Notes: a model not told the origin generated them from the letters alone. A stretch of DNA of 56,926 nucleotides from Candidatus Agathobaculum intestinipullorum (GCA_019117485.1 DWZQ01000024.1:1-56926), one strand, 5' to 3'. Numbered from the stretch's first letter, positions 46,095 through 55,785 are shown. Translations and numbers: made by a program.

Positions 46095-47024
46095 TTACCG
46101 GATAATGAGATAAGCCGTATAGGCGACATAGCACAACGCCATCACCGCGCCGGGCGCACGGCCCAGCTTGCCGCGCATCGCGGGCAGGTAAAAGATCACG
46201 CTCGCTGCAATCAGCACAATGCAGTCGATCACCGAGACCGCCTGTACCGGGATGGGGGTAATCGAAGCCGAAACACCCAAAATCAGCAGGATGTTGAACA
46301 GGTTAGAGCCGATGACATTGCCCATCGCGATCTCATTCTGCCCCTTGTGCGCGGCCACCAGCGAAGTGACCAGTTCGGGCAGGCTAGTGCCGATGGCAAC
46401 GATCGTCAGGCCGATGAGCGTTTCCGAAAGTCCGAACATGCGCGCGATGCCGGTCGCGCCGTTTACTGCCAGCTGTCCGCCGATGATAATGCACGCAAGA
46501 CCAAGCACGATATTCACACCGATCAGCAGCGGGGACATGGGGATTTCCTCCTCCTCGCTATCCGCTGCACCGCGCCCCTGCATGGCCGCGCGGATCTGCA
46601 CCACCAACACGACAATAAAGACCGCCAGCAGGATCAGACCCTCTACGCGCGAGATCGTCAGGTCGGGCGCAAGGAACAGAAGCAGCAACACAGCCGCGAA
46701 CACCGACAGCGGCCAGTCACGCCGCAGCAGCGTACGGTCCATGATGAGCGGGCACAGCACGGCCGACAATCCCGCTACCACCAGCAGATTGAACACATTG
46801 GAGCCGAGCACATTGCCGACCGCAATCTCATTGGCACCCTGCAAGGCCGCCGTCAGGCTGACGGCGAGCTCAGGCGCAGACGTGCCGAAGGCAACAATGG
46901 TCAGGCCGACGAGCAAAGGCGATACGCCCAGCCGCCGCGCAAAGGCGGATGCACCGGCGACAAACTTATCCGCACCCCACACGAGCAGCGCGAAGCCGGC
47001 CACGAGCATAACAAATGACAGCAT
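46095..47024 (-). CDS. Calcium/sodium antiporter (CaCA, YrbG type)
   Basis: 309 residues, about ten membrane helices in two inverted halves. The alpha repeats are FGTSAPELAVSLTAAL and IGTSLPELVTSLVAAHKGQN, each followed by GNVLGSNVFNLL or GNVIGSNLFNILLILG. An acidic loop (SEEEEIP) lies between. Exchanges Ca2+ (or possibly Mn2+, given the riboswitch) for Na+ or H+. Start 47024 after CAGGGGGTTATTCATT; 47048 lacks a site. A yybP-ykoY riboswitch precedes it. Confidence 0.93.
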   Translation of the reverse strand: MLSFVMLVAGFALLVWGADKFVAGASAFARRLGVSPLLVGLTIVAFGTSAPELAVSLTAALQGANEIAVGNVLGSNVFNLLVVAGLSAVLCPLIMDRTLLRRDWPLSVFAAVLLLLFLAPDLTISRVEGLILLAVFIVVLVVQIRAAMQGRGAADSEEEEIPMSPLLIGVNIVLGLACIIIGGQLAVNGATGIARMFGLSETLIGLTIVAIGTSLPELVTSLVAAHKGQNEIAMGNVIGSNLFNILLILGVSASITPIPVQAVSVIDCIVLIAASVIFYLPAMRGKLGRAPGAVMALCYVAYTAYLIIR

Positions 47025-47067
47025 AATGAATAACCCCCTGTTTTTCATAGGATAGCATATCCGGGCG

Positions 47068-47205
47068 CAAAAAAAGAGACTTTTATTGCGCCTGACGCAA
47101 TAAAAGTCTCGCTGCTTCCGGTGGGCCGGGCCTGCTGGGCAGGCCGGGATTGACGACGCCAACCACGCCCCACAGGGCGTGAGCTACTCCCTCTTATTGC
47201 GTCTA
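47068..47205 (-). promoter_or_regulatory. yybP-ykoY (Mn2+) riboswitch with terminator
   Basis: On the reverse strand: AGAGGGAGTAGCTCACGCC, a GC-rich arm, then CCGGAAGCAGCGAGAC. The terminator is a 15-bp perfect stem (47076-47090 with 47096-47110) followed by seven T residues. GACGCAATAA at the aptamer 5' end (47194-47203) is the exact complement of TTATTGCGTC (47094-47103) in the terminator, so P1 and the terminator exclude each other. Confidence 0.9.
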
Positions 47206-47234
47206 CTATATCGGACGGACAAAGGGTTTGTCAA
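47205..47234 (-). promoter_or_regulatory. Promoter of the antiporter riboswitch
   Basis: Reverse strand TTGACA, 18 bp, TATAGT, ending where the aptamer begins. Confidence 0.8.
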
Positions 47235-47252
47235 GACAAACTTAGAAAAATC

Positions 47253-47281
47253 TTTACATTTCTGCGCAGAAACGGTATACT
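47253..47281 (+). promoter_or_regulatory. Promoter of prfB
   Basis: TTTACA, 17 bp, TATACT. About 29 nt from expected start of transcription to the ATG. Confidence 0.8.
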
Positions 47282-47316
47282 ATATAGTACTGAAAAATTC
47301 GTGAAGGAGCATTTTC

Positions 47317-48438
47317 ATGCTGCAGTTCGAGGAATACAAGGTCAAACTGAACAACTTAAAACCCCAGCTCGAGGAGCTGTACGAGTCGCTCGGACTTGAG
47401 CGCGCAAAGCGCGAAGTGGAAGAGCTTGAGATCAAGTCGTCCCAGCCCGGCTTTTGGGATAATCCGGAGGAAAGCCAGAAGATCGTCTCGCGCATGGGCG
47501 CGCTGAAAGGCAAAATCGAAGCATATAACCGCCTGAGCAGCCTGTGCGACGACCTGCTGACCATCTGCGAGATGGCGATTGAGGAAAACGACGAATCCAT
47601 GCTCGAGGAGCTGGAAAACGGCTATAAGGAGCTGGAAGAGGGCGTGGCCGAGCAGAAGCTGTCCACCCTGCTTACCGGCGAGTACGACCGCAACAACGCG
47701 CTGGTGTCCTTCCATGCGGGCGCGGGCGGCACCGAGGCACAGGATTGGTGCGAAATGCTGTACCGCATGTACACCCGCTGGGCCGAGCGCCACGGCTTCA
47801 CCTACAAGATCATGGACTATCAGGACGGCGAAGAAGCCGGCCTGAAGAGCGCGGATATCATCATTGAGGGCGAGAACGCCTACGGCTTCCTCAAGGGCGA
47901 GTCGGGCGTACACCGTCTGGTGCGCATTTCGCCGTTTGATGCATCCGGCCGCCGCCACACCTCGTTCTCCGCGGTCGAGGTCATCCCGGATATCCCGGAC
48001 GACTCGGCGGATTTTGAAATCAAGCCGGACGACTACGAGATGCAGGTGTTCCGGTCGAGCGGTGCGGGCGGTCAGCACATCAACAAGACCTCGTCCGCCG
48101 TGCGCTTAATCCACAAGGCGACCGGTATCGTGGTCTCCTGTCAGACCGAGCGCAGCCAGTTCCAGAACAAGGACAACTGCTTGCGTATGCTGCGGTCGAA
48201 ACTGGTCGAGATCAAGGAACGCGAGCATCTTGAAAAGATCTCGGACATCAAGGGCGACCAGAAGAAGATCGAATGGGGCAGCCAGATCCGCTCCTACGTC
48301 TTTATGCCCTACACGCTGGCCAAGGACACGCGCACCGGCTTTGAAAACGCCAACATTGGCGCGGTTATGGACGGCGATCTCGACGGCTTTATCAACGCCT
48401 ACCTGTCTGGCCTTGCCACCGGCACACTCAAGAAATAA
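47317..48438 (+). CDS. prfB: Peptide chain release factor 2
   Basis: 373-residue class I release factor reading UAA and UGA. SPF anticodon motif in HRLVRISPFDASGRR (about 205-207) and GGQ in [14 protein letters not shown] (about 251-253). The gene is one uninterrupted frame from ATG 47317: the usual programmed +1 frameshift with an in-frame UGA near codon 25 is absent, so the classic RF2 autoregulation is lost. Start after GTGAAGGAGCATTTTC. Single-gene unit ended by a terminator. Confidence 0.96.
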   Translation: MLQFEEYKVKLNNLKPQLEELYESLGLERAKREVEELEIKSSQPGFWDNPEESQKIVSRMGALKGKIEAYNRLSSLCDDLLTICEMAIEENDESMLEELENGYKELEEGVAEQKLSTLLTGEYDRNNALVSFHAGAGGTEAQDWCEMLYRMYTRWAERHGFTYKIMDYQDGEEAGLKSADIIIEGENAYGFLKGESGVHRLVRISPFDASGRRHTSFSAVEVIPDIPDDSADFEIKPDDYEMQVFRSSGAGGQHINKTSSAVRLIHKATGIVVSCQTERSQFQNKDNCLRMLRSKLVEIKEREHLEKISDIKGDQKKIEWGSQIRSYVFMPYTLAKDTRTGFENANIGAVMDGDLDGFINAYLSGLATGTLKK

Positions 48439-48454
48439 ACGCACTTTAAACAGA

Positions 48455-48497
48455 AAAAACCCCCTGCTTTCCATGCTGGAAGCAGGGGGTTTTTTTG
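48455..48497. terminator. Bidirectional terminator after prfB
   Basis: AAAAACCCCCTGCTTTCC/GGAAGCAGGGGG with flanking A and T runs, between convergent prfB and carB. Confidence 0.92.
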
Positions 48498-48519
48498 TAT
48501 CTGTACGGTGCAAATGAAA

Positions 48520-51500
48520 TCAAATCGTATTGATATCCACCATTTCACAGTTTTCGATTTTCACATCACCCTCGAGGCAGCGCAGCAACGCCGAGGCGGT
48601 GTCGATCGAGGTCAGACACGGGATTGCGCGCTCGACCGCGGTGCGGCGGATGTGTACCGAGCCAAGCTCGGGGTGGCGTCCCTTGACCGAGGTTGCGACA
48701 ACATAGTCTACCTTGCCCGACTCAATCAGGTCAATGATGTTCGGTGCGGGGTCGTCTACATTGCGGATTGCGTTGGTTGCGACCATGTGGCGGTTGAGAA
48801 CGTTCGCCGTGCCGCTCGTTGCGTAGATATCAAAACCGAGCGCTTCAAACCGCTCGCCGATGCGGATGGCTTCCTGCTTGTCCGAGTCGCGCACAGAGAT
48901 CAGTACCGCGCCCTTCTTCTTCATCTGGAAGCCCGCGCCGATCAGGCCCTTGAGCAGCGCTTCACGGAACGAAGTGGACACGCCGAGCACCTCACCGGTC
49001 GACTTCATTTCCGGCCCAAGCTGGGTATCGAGGTCGCGCAGCTTCTGGAACGAGAACACCGGCACCTTGACGGCGTAGTGGTCGCTCTCCGGATGCAGGC
49101 CGGTACCGCAGCCCATGTCGCGCAGCTTTTCACCGAACATGCAGCGGGTTGCCAGATCGACCATCGGCACGCCTGTCACCTTGGAGATATACGGTACGGT
49201 ACGGGACGAACGCGGGTTGACCTCAATGACGTAAACCTGATCGTTATACAGCACGAACTGGATGTTGACCAGACCCAAAACCGCAAGGTTCTTAGCAAGC
49301 GCCTCGGTGTAGCGGATAATGGTTTCCTTGTGCTTAGGCTCAATGTTGATCGACGGATAAATCGAAATCGAGTCGCCCGAGTGGACGCCCGCACGCTCAA
49401 AGTGCTCCATGATGCCCGGGATGAGGATATCGTCGCCGTCGCAGATGGCGTCGACCTCGATCTCGCGTCCCATCATATATTTATCGACCAACACCGGGTT
49501 TTCGACCTTGTTGCGGGTGATGACCTTCATAAACTCGCGCACATCCTCTTCCTTGTGCGCAATTTCCATACCCTGGCCGCCCAGAACATAAGACGGGCGG
49601 ACGAGCACCGGATAGCCCAGCTGGTCGGCCGCAGCGACGGCCTCCTCCTCGGTCATCACCGTATGGCCCGCCGGGCGCGGAATACCGCACTTTTCAAGGA
49701 TGACGTCGAACTTCTCGCGGTCCTCCGCCGCGTCGATGCTCCACGCGGGCGTGCCCAAAATCGGGATGCCCAGCTTCTCAATGTGCGCGGCAAGGTTGAT
49801 GGCAGTCTGGCCGCCAAACTGCACGATGGCAAAGTCCGGCTTTTCGGCCTCGACCACACCGGTCACGTCCTCGGGGGTCAGCGGCTCGAAATACAGACGG
49901 TCAGCCGTGTCGAAGTCGGTTGATACGGTTTCCGGGTTGTTATTGATGATGACGGTCTCGCAGCCGAGCTTTTGCAGCGCCCAAACCGCGTGTACCGAGC
50001 AGTAGTCGAACTCGATGCCTTGACCGATACGAATCGGGCCGGAGCCGAGCACGAGCACCTTCTTTTTGCCGGATGCAGGCTTGACCTCGGTCTCCTCGTC
50101 GTAGGTCGAATAGTAATACGGGGTTTCGGCCTCGAACTCGGCAGCGCAGGTGTCTACCATCTTGTAAACCGGCAGACGCTTGACAGCGGAAATATCCTTG
50201 CCGGACAGCTGGGTGATCGTTTTATCAAGGAAGCCCATCTTTTTCGCGCGGATATACAGGTCGCTGTCGATCACGTCAGCGGTGGCGAGCGCCTTCTCCA
50301 TGTCGATAATGTTCTGGAACTTGTGCAGGAAGAAGGTGTCCATCGTGGTGATCTCGTGAATCTCCTCGATGGTCATAATGCCGCGGCGCAGCGCCTCGCA
50401 GATGTGGAACAGACGCTGGTCATCTACGCGGGCGACGCCCTTCTTGATTTCGGCATCCGACTGCTGCTGGACGCGCGGGGCGATCATGCTGTCCAACTTG
50501 ATCTCGCAGCCGCGGACAGCCTTCATCAGCGCGCCCTCAAAGCTGTTGTCAATCGCCATGACTTCGCCGGTCGCCTTCATCTGGGTGCCGAGCGTGTTGT
50601 CAGCGTAAACGAACTTATCAAACGGCCAGCGCGGGAACTTGACGACGCAGTAGTCGATCGTCGGCTCAAAGCAGGCCTTGGTCTTTTTGGTAACGGCGTT
50701 GGTGATCTCGTCGAGGCCGTAGCCGATTGCAATCTTGGCGGTCACCTTGGCAATCGGGTAGCCGGTCGCCTTGGAAGCGAGCGCGGACGAACGCGATACG
50801 CGGGGGTTAACCTCGATAACGGCATACTCGAACGAAGTCGGGTGCAGCGCAAACTGCACGTTGCAACCGCCCTCGATGCCAAGCTCGGTGATGATATTGA
50901 GCGCCGAGGTGCGCAGCATCTGGTATTCCTTGTCGCACAGCGTCTGGCTCGGCGCAACAACAACCGAGTCGCCGGTGTGTACGCCAACCGGGTCGACGTT
51001 TTCCATGTTACAGATCGTAATCGCGTTGCCCTTGGCGTCGCGCATGACCTCGTACTCGATTTCCTTCCAGCCGGTGATACACTTCTCGACCAGAATTTCA
51101 TCCACACGAGAGTGCATAATGCCGGACGCGGCGATCTCACGCAGCTGCTCCCACGTGTAGGCGATGCCGCCGCCTGTGCCGCCGAGCGTGTACGCCGGAC
51201 GGATGATGACCGGCAGGCCGATTTCCCGGGTAAACTCGACCGCGTCCTCCACCGTGTGGACGACCTTGGATGCGATGCATGGCTCGCCGATCTTTTCCAT
51301 CGTGTCCTTGAACATCTGGCGGTCCTCGGCCTTGGCAATGGTCTCGGGCTTCGCGCCGAGGAGCTTGACACCCATCTGGTCAAGAAAGCCGCTCTCGCAC
51401 AGCTCCATGGCGAGGTTCAGGCCAGTCTGGCCGCCGAGGTTGGGCAGCAGGCTGTCCGGGCGCTCCTTCTTGATGATCTCCTGCACCGCTTCGACGGTCA

Positions 51501-51705
51501 GCGGCTCGATATAGACCTTATCGGCCATGGCCTTATCGGTCATGATGGTCGCGGGGTTGGAGTTTACGAGCACGACCTCCAGACCTTCCTCGCGCAGCGC
51601 GCGGCAGGCCTGCGTGCCCGCGTAGTCAAACTCGGCCGCCTGGCCGATGACGATCGGACCGGAGCCCAGCACCATAACCTTATGAATATCCTTGCGCAGC
51701 GGCAT
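48520..51705 (-). CDS. carB: Carbamoyl-phosphate synthase, large subunit
   Basis: 1061 residues. Makes carbamoyl phosphate from bicarbonate, ammonia (from CarA) and two ATP, for pyrimidine and arginine synthesis. Two homologous ATP-grasp halves: the first starts VMVLGSGPIVIGQAAEFDYA, the second VLVLGSGPIRIGQGIEFDY (about 555-575). A C-terminal MGS-like allosteric domain (about 930-1061; LISVRDSDKQEAIRIGERF) allows UMP/ornithine control. Length is typical. The start overlaps the carA stop (TAATG). Large open frames on the opposite strand are shadows of its strong GC3 bias. Confidence 0.98.
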   Translation of the reverse strand: MPLRKDIHKVMVLGSGPIVIGQAAEFDYAGTQACRALREEGLEVVLVNSNPATIMTDKAMADKVYIEPLTVEAVQEIIKKERPDSLLPNLGGQTGLNLAMELCESGFLDQMGVKLLGAKPETIAKAEDRQMFKDTMEKIGEPCIASKVVHTVEDAVEFTREIGLPVIIRPAYTLGGTGGGIAYTWEQLREIAASGIMHSRVDEILVEKCITGWKEIEYEVMRDAKGNAITICNMENVDPVGVHTGDSVVVAPSQTLCDKEYQMLRTSALNIITELGIEGGCNVQFALHPTSFEYAVIEVNPRVSRSSALASKATGYPIAKVTAKIAIGYGLDEITNAVTKKTKACFEPTIDYCVVKFPRWPFDKFVYADNTLGTQMKATGEVMAIDNSFEGALMKAVRGCEIKLDSMIAPRVQQQSDAEIKKGVARVDDQRLFHICEALRRGIMTIEEIHEITTMDTFFLHKFQNIIDMEKALATADVIDSDLYIRAKKMGFLDKTITQLSGKDISAVKRLPVYKMVDTCAAEFEAETPYYYSTYDEETEVKPASGKKKVLVLGSGPIRIGQGIEFDYCSVHAVWALQKLGCETVIINNNPETVSTDFDTADRLYFEPLTPEDVTGVVEAEKPDFAIVQFGGQTAINLAAHIEKLGIPILGTPAWSIDAAEDREKFDVILEKCGIPRPAGHTVMTEEEAVAAADQLGYPVLVRPSYVLGGQGMEIAHKEEDVREFMKVITRNKVENPVLVDKYMMGREIEVDAICDGDDILIPGIMEHFERAGVHSGDSISIYPSINIEPKHKETIIRYTEALAKNLAVLGLVNIQFVLYNDQVYVIEVNPRSSRTVPYISKVTGVPMVDLATRCMFGEKLRDMGCGTGLHPESDHYAVKVPVFSFQKLRDLDTQLGPEMKSTGEVLGVSTSFREALLKGLIGAGFQMKKKGAVLISVRDSDKQEAIRIGERFEALGFDIYATSGTANVLNRHMVATNAIRNVDDPAPNIIDLIESGKVDYVVATSVKGRHPELGSVHIRRTAVERAIPCLTSIDTASALLRCLEGDVKIENCEMVDINTI

Positions 51706-52799
51706 TACTGGGCACCTCCCTTGGATTTTGCAATGTTGTCCATAAATTTATCGAACAGGTACGACGTGTCCATCGGGCCGGGGCAGACCTCGGGATGGTA
51801 CTGCACGGTGAATACCGGACGGCCGATGTGTTCAACACCCTCGACAGTGCCGTCGTTCAGATTGACATAACGCACGCGGGCGATCTTGGGGTCCACCGAG
51901 TCGCCCACGACCGCATAGCCGTGGTTCTGGCTGGTGATATAGGTGCGGTCGGTGTCGATATCCTTGACCGGATGGTTGACGCCACGGTGGCCGTATTTGA
52001 GCTTGGTGGTCTTAGCGCCGATGGCAAGGCTCAAAAGCTGGTGGCCGAGGCAAATACCGAAGATCGGAATATTGCTTTCGAGCAGCTTTTTCAGGATCTC
52101 CACAACCTCGACGTTCTCCGCCGGGTCGCCGGGGCCGTTGGACAGCATCACACCGTCGAACTTACCGATCACGTCCTCCGCCGGGGTCAGCGCCGGGATG
52201 GTGACGACCTCGCAGCCGCGGCGCTGCAGCTCGCGCTCAATGTTGTACTTCACACCGTAGTCATAGAGCGCAATGCGGTATTTCTGCTCGCCCTCGGGCG
52301 GGTAAACGCGGCTCTCCTCGCAGGTAACAGTCTTCACCGCGTCCGTAACAGCATAGGCGTGCATCGCCTCGATCGCCGCTTCGTCCGGTTCAAAGCCCTC
52401 GGTGTAGATCACGCCGTTCATCACGCCCGCGTTTCTCAGCTTGCGGGTGAGCGCACGGGTGTCGATACCCGCAAGGCCGATGACCTTCTGTTCCTTCAGG
52501 TACTCGTCAAGCGTCAGACGGCAGCGCCAGTTGGACGGGTACTCTGCAATCTCACGCATGATAAAGCCCGAAACCCAGCTTTTGCGGGACTCGTAATCCT
52601 CAAAATTGATGCCATAGTTGCCGATCAGCGGATAGGTCATGGTAACGATCTGCCCGTAGTAGGACGGGTCGGTCAATACCTCCTGATAGCCGGCCATGCC
52701 CGTGTTAAACACGACCTCGCCGGTGCTCTGCCCTTCGTAGCCGACGGCGTAACCCTCAAAACGGGTGCCGTCCGCGAGCAGTAAATACGCTTTTTTCAT
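51705..52799 (-). CDS. carA: Carbamoyl-phosphate synthase, small (glutaminase) subunit
   Basis: 364 residues. Class I glutamine amidotransferase giving ammonia to CarB. N-terminal CarA domain ADGTRFEGYAVG to GLAGIDTRALTR, then the GATase domain with nucleophile Cys in FGICLGHQLLSLAIG and His/Glu in VQYHPEVCPGP. Start 52799 (MKKAYLLL) with GGAGATACAAGA; a longer frame to 52862 runs into the repeat element. Followed by carB. Confidence 0.97.
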   Translation of the reverse strand: MKKAYLLLADGTRFEGYAVGYEGQSTGEVVFNTGMAGYQEVLTDPSYYGQIVTMTYPLIGNYGINFEDYESRKSWVSGFIMREIAEYPSNWRCRLTLDEYLKEQKVIGLAGIDTRALTRKLRNAGVMNGVIYTEGFEPDEAAIEAMHAYAVTDAVKTVTCEESRVYPPEGEQKYRIALYDYGVKYNIERELQRRGCEVVTIPALTPAEDVIGKFDGVMLSNGPGDPAENVEVVEILKKLLESNIPIFGICLGHQLLSLAIGAKTTKLKYGHRGVNHPVKDIDTDRTYITSQNHGYAVVGDSVDPKIARVRYVNLNDGTVEGVEHIGRPVFTVQYHPEVCPGPMDTSYLFDKFMDNIAKSKGGAQ

Positions 52800-52823
52800 T
52801 CTTGTATCTCCACGCTCCTTATT

Positions 52824-53015
52824 ACTTCGATCGGAACCACGCTTCCGATCGAGGGGACGCACCGCGCCGCAGCGCGGATGCGTCCATATCTTCGCAAAAT
52901 TCCGACATGCGAAACTTTGCTACGTCCTTGTATCAAAACCGTGATACACGCTCCCGGTTTTGATGAAAATGGCGGCTTGCCGCCATTTTCTATTTGATAC
53001 GCGCCTAATGGCGCG
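52824..53015 (+). repeat. Intergenic repeat element, copy 2
   Basis: 192 bp with the same order of parts as 6864-7059: ACTTCGATCGGAACC dyad, GGGACGCACCGC..GCGGATGCGT, CGAAACTTT, a terminator hairpin (GAAAATGGCGG/CCGCCATTTTC, 52965-52975 with 52980-52990), then TTTTCTATTTGAT and CGCGCCTAATGGCGCG. It fills the gap between pyrF and carA. Confidence 0.8.
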
Positions 53016-53052
53016 AATTATCCTGCTGGGGGTATTGGATACCCCCTATAAG

Positions 53053-53970
53053 TCACTTGATCGCCGCAACAATCTCATCACGCATGCGGATGGCTTCCGC
53101 GCGCGCGGCTTCCTTATAATCCTCGCCGCCCCGGCCGGTTTTCTTCCACGCGCACATGATGCCGCGCGAGGAATTGACGATTGCACCGAGACCGTCGTCG
53201 TTGAAGGCGTTAGCGATATCCTTTGCCGTTGCGCCCTGCGCGCCGTAGCCCGGCACGAGGAAGTAGGACTTCGGTAGCAGTTCGCGCACGATTTTCTGCT
53301 CCTCCGGATAGGTGGCGCCGACGACTGCGCCGATCTGGTTGTAGCCGCAGGCGGTGTCCAGACCGTCGCCCCACTTTGCGACCATCTCAGCCATGCGCGC
53401 GTAAAGCGGCTTGCCTTCCATGTCGCGGTTTTGCAGCTCGCCCGAGGACGGGTTGGAGGTTTTCACCAGCACGAACAGGCTCTTGTCGCGCGTGCGGCAC
53501 TCCTTCAAAAACGGCTCGATGCCGTCCGTACCGAGATAGCCGTTTACAGTCGCGCTGTCGCAGCCGTAGGGCGCTATTTCGATGTCGCCCACGCGGGTTT
53601 TGCCCAGATAGGCTTCGGCATAGGCCGTTGCGGTCGCACCGATGTCGTTGCGCTTGATATCGCAGATGACATACATACCCTTGGCATGCGCATAGTCGAT
53701 GGTCTCCTTGAGCGCCATCGCGCCGTAGGAGCCGAGCAGTTCGTAATATGCCGCCTGCGGCTTGACCGCGGGCACAATGTCGCACAGTGCGTCGATCAGG
53801 CCGCAGTTAAAGGCGACCATGCTCTCGGCCGCAGCGCGCAGCGTTTCGCCGTGCAGCATCATATTGCGGCCGGAAATATGCTGCGGGATGTACTCGAGCC
53901 GTGCGTCCAGACCCGCGACGGTCGGGTTGCCTTTTTCCTTGATCTTCTCTACCAGTGTTTGAATCGACAT
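53053..53970 (-). CDS. pyrF: Orotidine 5'-phosphate decarboxylase
   Basis: Last step to UMP. At 305 residues it is the longer type 2 form found in actinobacteria and some Clostridia. Active-site signature CDIKRNDIGATA with the Asp-Lys-Asp triad, VKPQAAYYELLGS, and phosphate-binding LVPGYGAQGATAKDI near the C-terminus. ATG 53970 after AAGGGAGAACTTCT. Between pyrR (36 nt upstream) and carA (254 nt downstream, across the repeat). Confidence 0.95.
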   Translation of the reverse strand: MSIQTLVEKIKEKGNPTVAGLDARLEYIPQHISGRNMMLHGETLRAAAESMVAFNCGLIDALCDIVPAVKPQAAYYELLGSYGAMALKETIDYAHAKGMYVICDIKRNDIGATATAYAEAYLGKTRVGDIEIAPYGCDSATVNGYLGTDGIEPFLKECRTRDKSLFVLVKTSNPSSGELQNRDMEGKPLYARMAEMVAKWGDGLDTACGYNQIGAVVGATYPEEQKIVRELLPKSYFLVPGYGAQGATAKDIANAFNDDGLGAIVNSSRGIMCAWKKTGRGGEDYKEAARAEAIRMRDEIVAAIK

Positions 53971-54006
53971 AGAAGTTCTCCCTTTCTCCGCTTTGTGCGG
54001 TTCAGC

Positions 54007-54543
<537 letters not shown>

Positions 54544-54571
54544 CCTGCCACCTCCCATCGGAAAAATTTGC

Positions 54572-54606
54572 AAAAAAACAGCCTTCTGCGCCAAAAGCAG
54601 AAAGCC
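54572..54606 (-). terminator. Leader terminator of the pyr operon (attenuator)
   Basis: Reverse-strand stem of about ten pairs (54597-54606 with 54580-54589, including G-U) followed by seven T residues, lying between the promoter and pyrR. It suits PyrR-mediated attenuation; a PyrR binding loop was not located with confidence. Confidence 0.75.
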
Positions 54607-54711
54607 GTACCGCAAATTACACCTGTCCCCATTTCCCGGTTGACGGCGTATGCACTGTTTTCTGCCTTGGACGGCTCACGGGCCGCGGCTTAAAGGCGGA
54701 TTGTTTTGTTT

Positions 54712-54740
54712 ATTATATCGTATAGCACGCGATTTGTAAA
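54712..54740 (-). promoter_or_regulatory. Promoter of the pyr operon
   Basis: Reverse strand TTTACA, 17 bp, TATAAT, giving a leader of about 165 nt before pyrR. Confidence 0.8.
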
Positions 54741-54786
54741 CAGCCGATACCACAAAACAATTCTGTTTTTTTCGGGGGCAATACCG

Positions 54787-54792
54787 TATAAT
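54787..54792 (+). promoter_or_regulatory. Possible -10 box of the small membrane protein gene
   Basis: TATAAT with no convincing -35 partner. The 54800-54950 leader holds a CCATGT/ACATGG hairpin (about 54884-54898) and no gene. Confidence 0.3.
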
Positions 54793-54955
54793 GACAGCTT
54801 CGGCGCATTACGGCAATTTTGCTCCCGTATTTGGATGAAGCATGTGAGGCTGACCATAATTTGTTCTGCCTGCCCCGTGCAAGTCCATGTCCTACATGGG
54901 CATACTATGTGCGGCGGCATCCACACACTATTTTTTGAAAGGCGGCGGACAGAAT

Positions 54956-55138
54956 ATGCGGATTACCCCATTTGTTTCCGGCATTGCGACCGGTGCGGTC
55001 GCGGGCGCAGTCGTGTCGATGATGGCGGCAGGCGCGATGATGAACCCCTCGGTGCGGCGCAGCGTGCAGCATGCGGCCAACAAGACCGAGCACGCCATGC
55101 ACAAGGCGGCAGACGGCGTCGGCCATATGCTGGGATAA
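54956..55138 (+). CDS. Small YtxH-like membrane protein
   Basis: 60 residues. One Gly/Ala-rich membrane helix (about 7-31; GIATGAVAGAVVSMMAAGAM) followed by a short amphipathic, charged tail (ANKTEHAMHKAADGVGHML). This resembles YtxH-type single-helix proteins, with no known function. The ribosome site GAAAGG is rather far (13 nt) from the ATG. Followed by a hairpin. Confidence 0.68.
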   Translation: MRITPFVSGIATGAVAGAVVSMMAAGAMMNPSVRRSVQHAANKTEHAMHKAADGVGHMLG

Positions 55139-55150
55139 GCAGACGGCGTG

Positions 55151-55182
55151 TAAGGGGAGGGACTTGCATGTCCTTCCCCTTA
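55151..55182. terminator. Hairpin between convergent genes
   Basis: TAAGGGGAGGGAC/GTCCTTCCCCTTA with one G-U, loop TTGCAT. A second small dyad TCCACA/TGTGGA lies at 55188-55202 nearer ruvX. Confidence 0.7.
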
Positions 55183-55216
55183 CATATTCCACAGGCTGTG
55201 GATATTTTGCATCCGG

Positions 55217-55639
55217 TTATCCCATTTCATGCCGCCGGCGGTCGAGATAGCCCTGCAAGATCAGGCTCGCGGCGACTGCGTCGACCGTCTGCCGGTGCTT
55301 TTTCATCTTCTTGCCCGACTGGTGCAGGATGTCATGCGCTGCAACCGTCGTGCGCCGCTCGTCCCATAGTATGACTGGCAGGCCGGTGCGTTCCCGCAGC
55401 GTTTCGGCCAGTTTTTCACACTTTTCCGCGCGCGGCCCCGCCGTGCCGTCCATATTTTTCGGCCAACCGAGCACGATCTCCTCGATTTTGTTCTGTCCGA
55501 TAAAATCTACCAGTTTATCCACCAGCTTGTCGTAATTCCACTCGTGAATGACGCTCGGCGAACCGGCCAGAAAGCCAGACGGGTCGGAAACCGAAAGCCC
55601 GGTGCGGACGTCCCCATAATCAATCCCCAAAATAAGCAT
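55217..55639 (-). CDS. ruvX: YqgF/RuvX family pre-16S rRNA nuclease / Holliday junction resolvase-like protein
   Basis: 140 residues, RNase H fold. GIDYGDVRTGLSVSD carries the first catalytic Asp at the N-terminus, EEIVLGWPKNMDG the Glu region, DERRTTVAAHDIL the middle and TVDAVAASLILQGYLD the last Asp. The family processes the 16S rRNA 5' end in E. coli. ATG 55639 has AGGAGTAGGC upstream. Its promoter region is shared with the divergent rpmG operon. Confidence 0.94.
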   Translation of the reverse strand: MLILGIDYGDVRTGLSVSDPSGFLAGSPSVIHEWNYDKLVDKLVDFIGQNKIEEIVLGWPKNMDGTAGPRAEKCEKLAETLRERTGLPVILWDERRTTVAAHDILHQSGKKMKKHRQTVDAVAASLILQGYLDRRRHEMG

Positions 55640-55754
55640 ATGCCTACTCCTATATCTTGTGTAATCAGAAAAGATTATTCCACATAATTGTGCGGTATTG
55701 CCTTAAGTATAGCACAAAAATGCAAAAAAACCAGCACATTTTTCTGAAAAACAC

Positions 55755-55783
55755 TTGACCCTCGAATATTCCCATGATATACT
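55755..55783 (+). promoter_or_regulatory. Promoter of rpmG-secE-nusG
   Basis: TTGACC, 17 bp, TATACT; start expected near 55790, inside a small hairpin. Confidence 0.82.
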
Positions 55784-55785
55784 TT

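Noticed and set aside
48508-51870. Long forward open frames (471 and 632 codons) over carB
   Set aside because: Antisense shadows of carB; composition is Arg/Asp/Val-rich with no recognisable domain.
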